The notes under the pieces are model-generated. The model was not told the DNA's origin. It made no database searches and saw only the letters and a program-made list of their open reading frames with translations. Positions 25,170 through 34,823 of a DNA stretch of 56,797 nucleotides are shown here, in pieces (within the stretch, counting starts at the first letter, position 1; each line of letters starts with the position of its first letter). The translations under genes were made by a program, and so were the position numbers. Origin of the DNA: Chloroflexota bacterium (GTDB lineage Bacteria > Chloroflexota > Dehalococcoidia > SM23-28-2 > RBG-16-64-32); NCBI GenBank assembly GCA_022561635.1, contig JADFQV010000008.1, forward strand, positions 1 through 56,797, in the 5' to 3' direction.

Positions 25170-25901
25170 ATGGGCGAGCGCACACCGGCACAGACGACGG
25201 CGAGCGAACACGTTCGCATTCCCGGGGGCCATGGCCTGACGATCGCTGTCGACGGTTCCGCCGCGTCTGGTAAGAGCACGATCGGACGCCGCCTCGCAGA
25301 GCGGCTCGGATACCCCTTCCTCGACACCGGCGTCATGTATCGAGCCGTTACGCATGCAGCCCTGGAGCGTGGCCTCAGCCTCGAGGACAGCGCTGGCATC
25401 GGCGAACTCGCGCAAACGCTTCCGATCGATGTTTCGCTCGATCGCAAAGGCTCTGGAACACGCATCTCGATCGATGGCTCGGACGTTACGTCGCACCTGC
25501 GCTCCCAGCCGGTCGAAGACGCCGTATCGATCGTCTCGCGTATCGCCGCCGTCCGCGAGGCACTCGTCTCGCGACAACGGCAGTTCGCAGAGCGGCAACC
25601 GATCGTGATGGCCGGACGCGACATCGGTACCGTCGTCCTGCCCGACGCCGACCTCAAGGTCTACCTCGACGCCTCGATCGAAGAGCGCGCGCGGCGCCGC
25701 TACGCCGACTTCCTCGCCGCCGGCAACGAAGTCTCGCAGGAAATCGTGCTGGAGGACATCCGCCGCCGCGACCGCATCGATTCAGAACGGGAGGTGTCAC
25801 CTCTACGACCGGCCGACGACGCCGTCATAATCGACACCGACGGACTCAGCCTGGACGAGGTGATGGACCGCGTGATCGCCCTCGTGCGGGGCGACAGATG
25901 A
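25170..25901 (+). CDS. cmk: Cytidylate (CMP/dCMP) kinase
   Basis: 243 residues. Walker A AVDGSAASGKSTIGRRLA, LDTGVMYRAVTHAAL, MAGRDIGTVVLPDADLKVYL, and the lid region ERARRRYADFL with RRRDRIDSEREVSPL are the CMP kinase signature. The enzyme phosphorylates CMP and dCMP with ATP. About 20 residues precede the core, slightly longer than usual. First gene of the plus-strand operon; its stop overlaps plsC (ATGA), a pairing known from other bacteria where cmk, plsC and ispH are adjacent. Confidence 0.96.
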   Translation: MGERTPAQTTASEHVRIPGGHGLTIAVDGSAASGKSTIGRRLAERLGYPFLDTGVMYRAVTHAALERGLSLEDSAGIGELAQTLPIDVSLDRKGSGTRISIDGSDVTSHLRSQPVEDAVSIVSRIAAVREALVSRQRQFAERQPIVMAGRDIGTVVLPDADLKVYLDASIEERARRRYADFLAAGNEVSQEIVLEDIRRRDRIDSEREVSPLRPADDAVIIDTDGLSLDEVMDRVIALVRGDR

Positions 25902-26572
25902 AACGGCTCGCGCTTCGCCTCTTCTACTTCTTCAACCTCTCGTGGACACGAGCGCTCCTGATGCTCATCTCAAGCCGCGACATCAGGGGCCGCGAGAACG
26001 TCCCGCCAAAGGGCGCTCTCATCGTTGCCTCGAACCATCTCTCCAACGGGGATCCGCCAGTCCTCACCGTCGCCGTGCCGCGCCAGATCGCCTGGATGAC
26101 GAAGGCTGAGTGGTTTAACACCCCCGTCATCGGTCCGCTCCTCCGGTTGGGAGGCATGATCCCCGTGCGCCGCTTCGAGGCGGACCTGCAGGCGCTGCGT
26201 CGTGCTCAGCACGTCCTGCGCGACGGCGGCGTCCTCGCCATGTTCCCAGAAGGGACGCGCGGCGGCGACAAGGGTCTCCGCGCCGGTGAGCCAGGTACGG
26301 CCCTCATTGCACTTCGCACCAGCACTCCGATCGTGCCGATCGCCATCTGGGGCACGGAGCACGTCAAGCTCCCACGCGACCTCCTCCGCCGCACACGGGT
26401 GGACGTCCGCTTTGGCAAGCCCTTCACGCTCCAATCATCGGGGCGAATCACGCGCGATGACGTAGCGCGCGGCACAGAGACTATAATGAGGGAGATCGCG
26501 GCGCTTCTGCCGGAACGGTACCGTGGCGTCTACAGAGACATGCCGACGGAAGTCGCCGCCGCGAAAGAATAA
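25898..26572 (+). CDS. plsC: 1-acyl-sn-glycerol-3-phosphate acyltransferase
   Basis: 224 residues. SNHLSNGDPPVL has the catalytic HX4D motif and FPEGTRGGDKGL the substrate-binding block, with a hydrophobic N-terminal segment (FFNLSWTRALLMLIS) for membrane contact. It adds the second acyl chain to make phosphatidic acid at the inner membrane face. It overlaps cmk by four bases and sits 2 nt upstream of ispH, so the three should be co-transcribed. Confidence 0.93.
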   Translation: MKRLALRLFYFFNLSWTRALLMLISSRDIRGRENVPPKGALIVASNHLSNGDPPVLTVAVPRQIAWMTKAEWFNTPVIGPLLRLGGMIPVRRFEADLQALRRAQHVLRDGGVLAMFPEGTRGGDKGLRAGEPGTALIALRTSTPIVPIAIWGTEHVKLPRDLLRRTRVDVRFGKPFTLQSSGRITRDDVARGTETIMREIAALLPERYRGVYRDMPTEVAAAKE

Positions 26573-26574
26573 CT

Positions 26575-27435
26575 ATGGAGATACTTCTGGCGACGGAGAT
26601 GGGCTTTTGCTGGGGCGTCCGGCGGGCGATCGACATCATGGAACACGCCGCGGATGAGCATGGCGAGGTGATCAGCGTCGGCCCCATCGTCCACAACCCC
26701 CAGGTTGTGGAGGACCTCAAGAAGCGTGGCGTCCGGCTGGGTGAGGGACCGGAGGACGACAGCCTGCCGGTGGCGATCACAGCGCACGGCGTAGGCCCCC
26801 AGGTCCTGGCGCAGGTCGAGGCGGCTGGCGCCGAAATCATCGACGGCACCTGCCCTATCGTCACCCGTTCACAGCGCTGGGCGCGCCGCATGGCGGAGCA
26901 GGGTTTCACTGTCCTCGTCTTCGGCGATCCAGAGCACCGCGAGGTAAAGGGAGTCATCGGCTGGGCCGGCAAAATGGCCCTGCCGGTCCGGGACGGCGAC
27001 CCACTGCCCGACCCGTTCCCATCACGCGTCGCCATCATCTCGCAGACGACGCAGAGCCCGAAGCGCTTCGCCGAGTTCGTTGCGGAAGTGATGGCGAAGC
27101 ACGTCAGTACCATTAGCGAACTGCGGCTCGTGAACACGCTTTGTGACGTCACGTCGCACCAGCAGGCCGCCGCACGAGAGTTGGCCGTCGAAGTCGACGT
27201 GATGCTCGTCGTCGGCGGCCGGGACAGCGCCAACACCCGCCACCTCCGCGAAGTTTCGCAAGAGGAGGGGACAGTGACACATCAGATCGAAACTGAAGGC
27301 GAGATCAAGGCCGAGTGGCTGCGTGGCTGCGAGAAGGTTGGCGTCACCGCGGGCGCCTCAACCCCCGATTCGTCTGTTGAGGCAGTCGTGCACCGCATCG
27401 AACAGATCGCCGCAGAGCTGGAAGTTGCCTCCTGA
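26575..27435 (+). CDS. ispH: 4-hydroxy-3-methylbut-2-enyl diphosphate reductase
   Basis: 286 residues. The three [4Fe-4S] cysteines are visible in MGFCWGVRRAID, DGTCPIVTRSQ and NTLCDVTSHQQ, with the substrate His motifs GPIVHNPQVV and TAHGVG. IspH reduces HMBPP to IPP and DMAPP, the last step of the MEP isoprenoid pathway, so the host uses MEP rather than mevalonate. It is separated from plsC by 2 nt and from glmS by 66 nt. Confidence 0.96.
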   Translation: MEILLATEMGFCWGVRRAIDIMEHAADEHGEVISVGPIVHNPQVVEDLKKRGVRLGEGPEDDSLPVAITAHGVGPQVLAQVEAAGAEIIDGTCPIVTRSQRWARRMAEQGFTVLVFGDPEHREVKGVIGWAGKMALPVRDGDPLPDPFPSRVAIISQTTQSPKRFAEFVAEVMAKHVSTISELRLVNTLCDVTSHQQAAARELAVEVDVMLVVGGRDSANTRHLREVSQEEGTVTHQIETEGEIKAEWLRGCEKVGVTAGASTPDSSVEAVVHRIEQIAAELEVAS

Positions 27436-27501
27436 CCCCGCAACCTCCTTGCCGCTTCTTCGTTTTAACTTCAAACAGCCCGGTACAGCAGGGAGCACCC
27501 C

Positions 27502-29343
27502 ATGTGCGGAATCATCGGCTACGTTGGCGAACAGGACGCGGCGCCAATCCTCATCGACGGCCTTCGCCGTCTTGAGTACCGCGGCTACGATAGCGTCGGC
27601 ATCGCCGTCCTCGAGAACTCCGGCGGCATCGCCGTCCGCAAGCGAGAAGGCAGGATCGTCTCGCTGGCGTCGATACTGGAGGAGAACTGGCCGCACGGGC
27701 GCCAGGGGATTGGCCACACACGCTGGGCTACTCACGGACGCCCCAGCGACGCCAACGCTCACCCGCACACCGACTGCAGCGGCGGCCTCGTCGTCATCCA
27801 CAACGGCATCGTCGAGAACCACCGCGACCTGCGCGCCCGCCTTGAGGCCGCCGGACATACATTCAACTCCGACACAGATACCGAGGTGATCCCGCATCTC
27901 CTGGAGGAGCACGTGAAAAACGGAGCCGACCTCCACGACGCACTGGCCCAGGCGATCGATGAACTCGCCGGCGCGCACGCCATTCTGGCGATGAGCGCCT
28001 CTGAGCCGGGCCTCATCGTAGCCGGACGCAGCGGCAACGCCGGGGGCGTCACCATCGGCTACGGCGATAACGAGATGTTTATCGCCAGTGACCTGCCGGC
28101 GCTGCTCCCACACACACAACGCCTCGTCTTTCTTGAGGACGGCGACACGGTTGTCGTCCGCGCCGGCGAGGCGGCTTATCGCAACCACGGCGTATCCGTC
28201 GAACGAGAGCCACAGGAGATCGGCCTCGATCCCGTCTCGGCCGCCAAGGGCAGCTTCAAGCACTTTATGCAGAAGGAGATCGCCGAGCAGGCCGAGGTCG
28301 TGCTCGACACGCTGCGCGGGCGCGCTCTCTTCGGTCAGTCGCGCGTCGACCTGGACGACATGGCGCGCTTCCGCGAGCTGTTGCCGCAAGTCCGGCGTGT
28401 ACTGCTTATCGGCATGGGCACCAGCCTGCACGCCGCGATGATCGGCCGCCATTATTTCGAGCAGATCGCAGGCCTCCCGGCAGAGGTCGACAACGCCTCC
28501 GAGATGCGCTACCGCGGCGCACCGATCGGCCCCGAGACCCTCGTCGTCTCCGTCAGCCAGTCCGGCGAGACAGTGGACACACTGGCCGGCATGAATGAGG
28601 CCAAAGAGCGTGGCTGTCCTCAGGTCACGATCTGCAACATGCCGGGCAGCCAGTCTAGCCGCCTCGCCGACGCCGTCGTCTACACGCGGTGCGGCCCGGA
28701 GATCGGCGTCGCCAGCACGAAGACCTACATCGCGGGAATCACGGCCCTTTACCTCCTCGCCTGCTACACAGCGCAGGAGCTGGGCGTCGTTGACCGCGAG
28801 CGTATGGGCGGCTTCCTCGATCCGCTCGCACGGCTGCCGAAGCTTGTCGGCGAGACGCTGACCAACGATTCCGTCATAGAGGAGCTCGCGAACCAGCACT
28901 ACCAGCACGAGAACTTCCTCTTCCTGGCGCGCGGCATCCAATACCCGGTGGCGATGGAAGGCGCGCTCAAACTGAAAGAGGTGAGCTACATCCACGCGGA
29001 GGGGTACCCGGCCGGCGAGATGAAGCACGGCCCGATCGCCCTCATCGACCGCGACATGCCGGTCATCGCCATCTGCCTGCGCGACGCGCTACGCGACAAG
29101 ATGATGAGCAACATCGAGCAAGTCAAGGCGCGCGAGGGTGTCGTCATCGCCATCGCCACCGAAGGCGACCGCGAACTCGAGGAAAAGGCCGACCACGTGA
29201 TCTACGTGCCGGAGACGTCACCGCTGCTGGCGCCCATCCTGGCGTCTATCCCGCTGCAGGCGTTTTCGTACCATGTCGCGCTGCGCCGTGGCTGCGACGT
29301 CGACCAGCCCCGAAACCTGGCCAAGACCGTCACTGTGGAATAG
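27502..29343 (+). CDS. glmS: Glutamine--fructose-6-phosphate aminotransferase
   Basis: 613 residues. The N-terminal nucleophile Cys (MCGIIGYVG) starts the glutaminase domain; RRLEYRGYDSVGIAV and the HTRWATHGRPSDANAHPH block are typical. Two SIS sugar-isomerase domains follow (GMGTSLHAAM; QSGETVDTLAG; STKTYIAG), ending with the conserved PRNLAKTVTVE. It makes glucosamine-6-phosphate for peptidoglycan and other amino sugars. CAGGGAG upstream of the ATG is a fair ribosome site. No glmS ribozyme is evident in the short 66-nt leader. Confidence 0.97.
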   Translation: MCGIIGYVGEQDAAPILIDGLRRLEYRGYDSVGIAVLENSGGIAVRKREGRIVSLASILEENWPHGRQGIGHTRWATHGRPSDANAHPHTDCSGGLVVIHNGIVENHRDLRARLEAAGHTFNSDTDTEVIPHLLEEHVKNGADLHDALAQAIDELAGAHAILAMSASEPGLIVAGRSGNAGGVTIGYGDNEMFIASDLPALLPHTQRLVFLEDGDTVVVRAGEAAYRNHGVSVEREPQEIGLDPVSAAKGSFKHFMQKEIAEQAEVVLDTLRGRALFGQSRVDLDDMARFRELLPQVRRVLLIGMGTSLHAAMIGRHYFEQIAGLPAEVDNASEMRYRGAPIGPETLVVSVSQSGETVDTLAGMNEAKERGCPQVTICNMPGSQSSRLADAVVYTRCGPEIGVASTKTYIAGITALYLLACYTAQELGVVDRERMGGFLDPLARLPKLVGETLTNDSVIEELANQHYQHENFLFLARGIQYPVAMEGALKLKEVSYIHAEGYPAGEMKHGPIALIDRDMPVIAICLRDALRDKMMSNIEQVKAREGVVIAIATEGDRELEEKADHVIYVPETSPLLAPILASIPLQAFSYHVALRRGCDVDQPRNLAKTVTVE

Positions 29344-29380
29344 CGGCCGAGGCTGTCCACATTTCGCGCCAGTACGGCCT

Positions 29381-29409
29381 CTGAGTTCGCCCGCGGCTGG
29401 TTGTACAAT
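29381..29409 (+). promoter_or_regulatory. dgt-dnaG-rpoD operon promoter
   Basis: CTGAGT (29381-29386), 17-bp spacer, TACAAT (29404-29409), followed by GAGGA (29415-29419) and TTG 29426. Confidence 0.4.
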
Positions 29410-29425
29410 TCGGCGAGGATATCCG

Positions 29426-30496
29426 TTGCCACAGTTCAGCTTTTCAACCGTCCGGCGCCGCCTTGAGGCCCACGAAGCGTCGCTATCGCCGCATGCCGCG
29501 AGGAGTGCGACTGGCCGAGGACGCGCCGTCCCCGAAGAGCCCTCACCAGTCCGCACCGAGTTCCAGCGCGACCGAGACCGCATCATCCACAGCAAAGCGT
29601 TCCGGCGGCTCAAGCACAAGACACAGGTCTTCATCGCCCCCGTAGGCGACCACTTCGTGACGCGGCTCACGCACACGCTCGAAGTCGCCCAGATCGCCCG
29701 TACGATCACCCGTGCCCTTAACCTCAACGAAGACTTGGCTGAGGCGATCGCCCTCGCCCATGACATCGGCCACCCGCCGTTCGGCCACGCCGGCGAGCAG
29801 GCGCTTGCGGACCTAACACCCGAGGGCTTTCGCCACGCCGAACAGAGTCTGCGCGTCGTCGACAAGCTGGAGCGCCTGAACCTAACGCTGGAAGTGCTCG
29901 ATGGCATCGTCAATAGCTCCAAAGTGCGAGAGGACATCTTCGCCGAGGCCTGGGGCGTCCCCTCAACGCTCGAAGGACAGATTGTGAAGATCTCCGACGC
30001 CGTCGCCTATATCAATCACGACATCGCCGACGCCGTCCGCGCCAACCTGATCAGCGAAGACGAGCTGCCGGGGGAAGTCCACCACGTCCTCGGCGACCGC
30101 CACTCGCAGCGCATCAACACACTCGTCTGCGACATCATCGAGGCCTCCTGGGCGGCGGCCGGCGAAGAATCCGACGCTGCCACCGAGATTGGGATCCACA
30201 TGAGTGACGACGTCGCCGCCGCTGCCAACGTCCTGCGCGAATTCATGTTCCAACGCGTCTACTTGCTCGAAGGGCGCCAGGAGGAAACCGAACGGGCAAA
30301 GAACGTCGTGCGCGTCCTTTACGATCACTTCTCACAGCACCCCGACGAGATCGAGAGCGACTTCGTAATCCTCGATGACCCTGCCTGGCGGCGCGCCGTC
30401 GATTACGTCGCCGGCATGACGGACAGGTTCGCGCTGGCCACCGCAGAACGGCTTGGCGCACCAAAGTCAGCCGGTCGGTTGGCAGGCAGGCCGTGA
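29426..30496 (+). CDS. dgt: Deoxyguanosinetriphosphate triphosphohydrolase-like HD protein
   Basis: 356 residues. RDRDRIIHSKAFRRLKHKTQ, RLTHTLEVAQIAR (first His) and IALAHDIGHPPFGHAGE (HD plus second His) are the dGTPase HD-domain motifs. The enzyme hydrolyses dNTPs to the nucleoside and triphosphate. TTG 29426 is the start that fits family length, with GAGGA 6 nt upstream; a longer frame overlapping glmS is rejected. It begins the dgt-small ORF-dnaG-rpoD operon, with its TGA overlapped by the GTG of the small ORF. Confidence 0.92.
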   Translation: MPQFSFSTVRRRLEAHEASLSPHAARSATGRGRAVPEEPSPVRTEFQRDRDRIIHSKAFRRLKHKTQVFIAPVGDHFVTRLTHTLEVAQIARTITRALNLNEDLAEAIALAHDIGHPPFGHAGEQALADLTPEGFRHAEQSLRVVDKLERLNLTLEVLDGIVNSSKVREDIFAEAWGVPSTLEGQIVKISDAVAYINHDIADAVRANLISEDELPGEVHHVLGDRHSQRINTLVCDIIEASWAAAGEESDAATEIGIHMSDDVAAAANVLREFMFQRVYLLEGRQEETERAKNVVRVLYDHFSQHPDEIESDFVILDDPAWRRAVDYVAGMTDRFALATAERLGAPKSAGRLAGRP

Positions 30497-30642
30497 CGGA
30501 CGAATTGAGCAGGTCGCAAATGGAGCGAAACATTTCGGATTGTGAACTGTTTTACAGACTGGTGAGGCGCGGCAAATCGCCCCGCTATGACCGTGTGTAT
30601 CTACGCCCCACTCACTCAACGGAAGAGATCGCCCTCAAGTGA
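30493..30642 (+). CDS. Uncharacterised 49-residue ORF coupled between dgt and dnaG
   Basis: Starts GTG 30493 within the dgt stop (GTGA) and ends TGA 30640-30642 within the dnaG start (GTGA again). Translation: MTDELSRSQMERNISDCELF followed by YRLVRRGKSPRYDRVYLRP and [10 protein letters not shown]. It is charged and basic in the centre, with no signal or membrane segment and a single Cys. The whole gap between two core genes is filled by this frame, with coupling at both ends, which argues that it is translated. Function unknown; a role near primase or as a coupling peptide are both open. Confidence 0.6.
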   Translation: MTDELSRSQMERNISDCELFYRLVRRGKSPRYDRVYLRPTHSTEEIALK

Positions 30643-32489
30643 ACGAAGTCGAAGAGATCAAATCACGCCTGGACATCGCCGAGATCATCGGCCAGTACGT
30701 CCAGCTGCAGAAGGCCGGACGCACGCTTAAGGCGCCCTGCCCGTTCCACGCCGAGAAGACGCCATCGTTCATCGTTTCGCCGGAACGGCAGAGCTGGCAT
30801 TGCTTCGGCGCCTGTAGCACCGGCGGTGACGTCATCTCCTTCGTGATGAAGCGAGAGGGCATTGAGTTCCCCGAAGCGCTGCGCATGCTTGCCGAAAAGG
30901 CAGGCGTTCAGCTCAAGGATCGACGATCGTCGCCTGAGCAGGAAAAGACCCGCCAGCGGATGTACGCCGCCAACGAAGCGGCGACCGACTGGTTTCGCCA
31001 GCTACTCGCCGCCGACGCCGGTCGCGAAGCACGCGACTACCTACAGCGACGAGGCCTTGACAACGAGACGATAGAGGCCTTCCAGCTCGGCTTTTCGCTC
31101 GACGAATGGCACGCGGCGCAGGAACACCTGACGAAGGTGGGCTTCAGCGAGCGTGAGCTGCTGAGCGCCGGGCTGCTGGTCGAAGGAGAGCGTGGCGCGC
31201 ACGACCGCTTCCGGGGGCGCCTGACGTTCCCCATCTGGGACATCAAAGGCCGCGTGATCGGCTTCGGCGCGCGGGCGATGGACGACTCACAGCCGAAGTA
31301 CCTGAATACGGCGCAGACGCCACTCTTTGACAAGGGCGGCACGCTGTACGGGCTAAACCTTGCCCAGGAGGCGATTCGTGCCGAGGCGCGTGCTGTCGTC
31401 GTCGAGGGCTACATGGACGTCATCGCCGCACACCAACACGGCTTCCGGAACGTCATAGCCCAGATGGGCACCGCTCTCACCGACCGCCAGGTGCGCGTCC
31501 TCAAGCGCTATACGGCGGACGTCGTGCTGGCCCTCGACTCGGATCAGGCGGGCACCCAGGCGATGATTCGCGGCCATGACGTCGTGATTGAGGCAGGCGT
31601 CGAGGGTGAGCACCCGGTTCCGGTAGTCAACTGGCGCGGCCTCATCACGTACCAAGAAGCCGCTTCCGTCGAGCTGCGCATCGCGGTGCTACCCGAAGGC
31701 CAGGACCCGGACGACGTGATCCGCCAGGACGCAGAGTCCTGGCGCGTGCTGATGACTGACGCTCAGCCGGTGCTCGACTACCGCCTCGATGCCGCCGCCG
31801 CGACCATCGACCTGGAAAACCCACGCGGCCGCGCCGAACTCGTACGTGAATTTCTGCCGCTGCTTGGCGCCGTTACTGACCCGGTAGTCCGCGCGCACTA
31901 CCTGCAACGACTGTCTCGCCTCTCCCAAACGGGCGAGGAAGAGCTGGCAGCGATGCTAACTCGGCCTCAGCGAGCAGCACAGTCGCCAAGGGCGCCTCAA
32001 CAACCGGCGGCGAAAGGCGACGCGCGAGAGGAATTCACACTTTCGCTGCTTCTTCAGCACAAGTCGCTGCGTGAGGATGGACTAAACGTGCCCGAAACGT
32101 TATTCTGGGATGCCCAGGCGCGCCAAATTCTGGTTCTGTGGAAGGAACATGCCGAAGTTAGTGCGGTGAAAAACGCGCTTCCCCCAGAACTAGAAGCCTA
32201 CTTCGAGCGTCTTATATTACGGAGGCTACCGATTTCGGACGCCGAACAGGCGGCAGAAGCCTTCTCGGATTGCCTGCAGAGGCTACAGAAAGAAAGGCTC
32301 CGCGCCGAAAAGCAAGCTACGGACTTCCAGATCGCCGATCTCCAGGACCAAGTGGGTGTTTCTGGCCTGCTCGATACAGTTGATCAGCACGTCATTGAGC
32401 GAGATACGGCGATCGGGAAAGAGATTCATCGACATGGGAGGAGCGACGACGGCGCAGAAACCGTCGAAACGAGTGTGAATGGTAACTGA
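30639..32489 (+). CDS. dnaG: DNA primase
   Basis: 616 residues. N-terminal zinc-binding domain ([11 protein letters not shown]...[15 protein letters not shown]), primase core with [19 protein letters not shown] and a TOPRIM domain ([28 protein letters not shown]), then a diverged helicase-binding C-terminus. It makes RNA primers at the replication fork. Start GTG 30639, overlapping the small ORF. About 25 extra residues interrupt the TOPRIM region ([17 protein letters not shown]), not seen in the E. coli type. Its 3' end overlaps rpoD by 11 nt. Confidence 0.96.
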   Translation: MNEVEEIKSRLDIAEIIGQYVQLQKAGRTLKAPCPFHAEKTPSFIVSPERQSWHCFGACSTGGDVISFVMKREGIEFPEALRMLAEKAGVQLKDRRSSPEQEKTRQRMYAANEAATDWFRQLLAADAGREARDYLQRRGLDNETIEAFQLGFSLDEWHAAQEHLTKVGFSERELLSAGLLVEGERGAHDRFRGRLTFPIWDIKGRVIGFGARAMDDSQPKYLNTAQTPLFDKGGTLYGLNLAQEAIRAEARAVVVEGYMDVIAAHQHGFRNVIAQMGTALTDRQVRVLKRYTADVVLALDSDQAGTQAMIRGHDVVIEAGVEGEHPVPVVNWRGLITYQEAASVELRIAVLPEGQDPDDVIRQDAESWRVLMTDAQPVLDYRLDAAAATIDLENPRGRAELVREFLPLLGAVTDPVVRAHYLQRLSRLSQTGEEELAAMLTRPQRAAQSPRAPQQPAAKGDAREEFTLSLLLQHKSLREDGLNVPETLFWDAQARQILVLWKEHAEVSAVKNALPPELEAYFERLILRRLPISDAEQAAEAFSDCLQRLQKERLRAEKQATDFQIADLQDQVGVSGLLDTVDQHVIERDTAIGKEIHRHGRSDDGAETVETSVNGN

Positions 32490-34029
32490 CTACGAAAGCA
32501 GAGAGATGTACGAGCGTCGGCGCCGCCGCAGCCAATTGGCGGATGACCTGATGGACGACGCTGTCGAGGACAGCGACGCTGACGACAAAGACGACGATGA
32601 CAGCGATCGGGTGATCAAGCCCGGCGGCGGCGACCTGGCCGACGATGACAATGTGGCCACGCCGCGCGTCGCCGCCGCCCGCGGCGCGCTCGACGTGGAC
32701 GTGTGGACCGGCCGCAAGTCCGAGGGACAGGCCGCGGCCGACATCGAGCTGGAAGAAGGCATCGACGATCCCGTCCGCATGTACCTGCGGGAGATCGGCA
32801 AGGTCAGCCTGCTTACAGCCGCCGACGAAAAGCGACTGGCCCGCGCCATGGAGGACGGCGACTTCATCAGACGGTTCGAACAGGAGCACATGAAGGAAAC
32901 GGGCCGCAACGCCCGCGGCGCCGACGTCCTGGCCCGGATGATCAAGGAACTCCGCGGCCTGAGAAAGCCGCTCGAGTTCTACCAGAAGCAGTTGGGCCTC
33001 AAGAAGCTCACCATCCCCGAGTTCGTCGAGGCTGAAGCGTTCCGCAGTAGCGTCGACGGCGTGCTCGACCTAGACATGGTGCCGAAGCTACGCAGGGCCT
33101 TCAAGATCGAGGAAGAAGAGGCCGAACGCCTGCCCGTGCGCGTCTCCATCGCCACGCACGTTCCGCGACCCGACTTCCTGAGCTGGGCCTACAAAGAGAT
33201 CGGCAGCGAGAAGCGCTGGGGCGAGCCACCTCCTGACCTCGCCACAAGGCTCGCCTCCCACGAGGGCGCCATCAGGGCCCACTTCGCCCGCATCAAGGCC
33301 GAGGCCAACCGCGCCGAGAGACGCCTGACAGAGGCCAACCTGCGCCTAGTCGTTAGCGTCGCCAAGAAGTACATCGGCCGCGGCATGTCGCTGCTTGACC
33401 TCATCCAGGAAGGCAACATCGGCCTCATCCGAGCGGTCGAGAAGTTCGACTACCGCAAGGGCTACAAGTTCAGCACTTATGCCACCTGGTGGATCCGTCA
33501 GGCCATCACCCGCGCCATAGCCGACCAGGCGCGCACGATCCGCATCCCGGTGCACATGGTCGAGACGATCAACAAGCTCGTCCGCATCAGCCGTCGCCTT
33601 GTCCAAGAGTACGGCCGCGAGCCGACCAGCGAAGAGATCGGCAAGGGCATGGAGATCGTGCCAGAGAAGGTGCGCGAGATCATCAAGGTATCGCAGGAGC
33701 CGGTGTCACTTGAGACACCGATCGGTGAAGAGGAAGACTCGCACCTGGGCGACTTCATCGAGGACCAGGGCACCATGGCGCCCGCGGAGGCAGCCTCGCA
33801 CCAGCTCCTTAAGGAACAGGTGCAGGAGGTCGTCGGTACGCTGACGCCGCGCGAGCAGAAGGTGCTCATCCTGCGTTTCGGTCTGGAGGACGGCCGCAGC
33901 CGCACACTCGAAGAAGTCGGCCGCGAATTCAGCGTCACGCGAGAGCGCATCCGCCAAATCGAGGCGAAGGCGCTGCGAAAGCTCCGTCACCCCAGCCGCA
34001 GCAAGAAGCTGAAGGACTACCTCGAGTAA
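32479..34029 (+). CDS. rpoD: Primary RNA polymerase sigma factor (RpoD/SigA)
   Basis: 516 residues. An acidic N-terminus (residues 20-60, many Asp) is followed by region 1.2 ([17 protein letters not shown], about 97), region 2 ([16 protein letters not shown] to [15 protein letters not shown], about 286-350, with the -10-reading helix), region 3, and region 4 ([38 protein letters not shown], about 455-506). It directs transcription of housekeeping genes. ATG 32479 lies inside the end of dnaG; ATG 32506 (MYERRRRRS) is an alternative. Last gene before a strong terminator. Confidence 0.97.
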   Translation: MVTDYESREMYERRRRRSQLADDLMDDAVEDSDADDKDDDDSDRVIKPGGGDLADDDNVATPRVAAARGALDVDVWTGRKSEGQAAADIELEEGIDDPVRMYLREIGKVSLLTAADEKRLARAMEDGDFIRRFEQEHMKETGRNARGADVLARMIKELRGLRKPLEFYQKQLGLKKLTIPEFVEAEAFRSSVDGVLDLDMVPKLRRAFKIEEEEAERLPVRVSIATHVPRPDFLSWAYKEIGSEKRWGEPPPDLATRLASHEGAIRAHFARIKAEANRAERRLTEANLRLVVSVAKKYIGRGMSLLDLIQEGNIGLIRAVEKFDYRKGYKFSTYATWWIRQAITRAIADQARTIRIPVHMVETINKLVRISRRLVQEYGREPTSEEIGKGMEIVPEKVREIIKVSQEPVSLETPIGEEEDSHLGDFIEDQGTMAPAEAASHQLLKEQVQEVVGTLTPREQKVLILRFGLEDGRSRTLEEVGREFSVTRERIRQIEAKALRKLRHPSRSKKLKDYLE

Positions 34030-34050
34030 ACACCAGCGCTAAGAGGCATC

Positions 34051-34082
34051 AAGCGGCGGTCGGTCTGACCGCCGCTTTTTTT
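34051..34082 (+). terminator. Strong rho-independent terminator after rpoD
   Basis: 11-bp stem AAGCGGCGGTC / GACCGCCGCTT with loop GGTCT and a T run to 34082. It ends the cmk-to-rpoD block, and its T run reaches the stop codon of the convergent GNAT gene. Confidence 0.9.
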
Positions 34083-34507
34083 CATTTGTCGACGTTGCGT
34101 GAGAACTGGATGATCTCTTCGTTCGGGACGTAGTCCCCCGCCTCCCAGAACGGGATCGCCGGCGGACTGCGACGGTCAACCAATGCATCGATGCGGCGGG
34201 CGCCTCTTCCCCGCAGGCGCGATTCGATCTCGCTGACGAGCTCTTGCGCGATCCCCTTGCGGCGCAGCGCCGGATCGGTGACGAGCCGTGCAATGTGACC
34301 GCGCCAACCGTCCCAGCCACCGATCACGCTGCCGACGATGCGCCCATCGGCCTCCGCCACCAGGAAGAGGTCCGGCGAGAAGTCGTGGAACCGCTGCAGG
34401 TACTCCGGCTCGTCGGGCAGCGCTGTGTGCCGGTCGATCGAGTTCCACATCGCAATTATCGTGTCGAAGTCGGCCGGCACTGCCTCACGGATCGTTACAT
34501 CGCTCAC
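34082..34507 (-). CDS. GNAT-family N-acetyltransferase
   Basis: 141 residues. VTIREAVPADFDTIIAMW opens the fold; RLVTDPALRRKGIAQELVSEIE is the acetyl-CoA-binding motif A; FWEAGDYVPNEE is the motif B region. Small single-domain acetyltransferase, substrate unknown. Start GTG 34507: TACAAT (34516-34521 on the minus strand) ends 8 nt upstream, so the leader is one or two nucleotides. It is divergent from the small zinc-ribbon gene at 34593. Confidence 0.82.
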   Translation of the reverse strand: MSDVTIREAVPADFDTIIAMWNSIDRHTALPDEPEYLQRFHDFSPDLFLVAEADGRIVGSVIGGWDGWRGHIARLVTDPALRRKGIAQELVSEIESRLRGRGARRIDALVDRRSPPAIPFWEAGDYVPNEEIIQFSRNVDK

Positions 34508-34592
34508 GGATGCAGATTGTACGATGGCGCGCGGCGTCGCGCAGCGGTTGACGCACCGAAATCGTCAGGCGTAGCATCAACGCAGGTAGGAT

Positions 34593-34820
34593 ATGCCACT
34601 TTACGAGTACGTCTGCAACGACTGCGAAGCCCGCTTCGAGGTCCTCCGCCCGGTCAGCCGGATGGACGACCAGGCCGACTGCCCGCTCGGCCACGTCTCC
34701 GCGCGCCGTGTCCTCTCCGCCTTCGCGACGATGACCCGCGACGAGTACGCAGATCCAGAGGCCGCCGGTGGTGGCGGCTGCGGTGGCGGCTGCACCAACT
34801 GCGCCTGCAGCGTCAACTAG
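34593..34820 (+). CDS. FmdB-family zinc-ribbon protein
   Basis: 75 residues. MPLYEYVCNDCEARFEVLR is the family opening with its CxxC pair; the second pair expected after it is reduced to DCPLGH, so the metal site is incomplete. The C-terminus is a Gly/Cys cluster (GGGGCGGGCTNCACSV) that may bind metal instead. FmdB proteins are presumed regulators, and direct function is not established. GGTAGGAT precedes the ATG. It is convergent with the DUF1461 gene 3 nt away. Confidence 0.8.
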   Translation: MPLYEYVCNDCEARFEVLRPVSRMDDQADCPLGHVSARRVLSAFATMTRDEYADPEAAGGGGCGGGCTNCACSVN

Positions 34821-34823
34821 CGC

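Noticed and set aside
27436-27501. glmS ribozyme before glmS
   Set aside because: The 66-nt gap is too short and lacks the ribozyme core.
27358-29028. 556-codon minus-strand frame across glmS and ispH end
   Set aside because: Spans two real genes and a gap, without recognisable domains.
29202-29345. Minus-strand peptide YSTVTVLARFRG
   Set aside because: It is the reverse reading of the conserved glmS C-terminus (NLAKTVTVE), not a gene.
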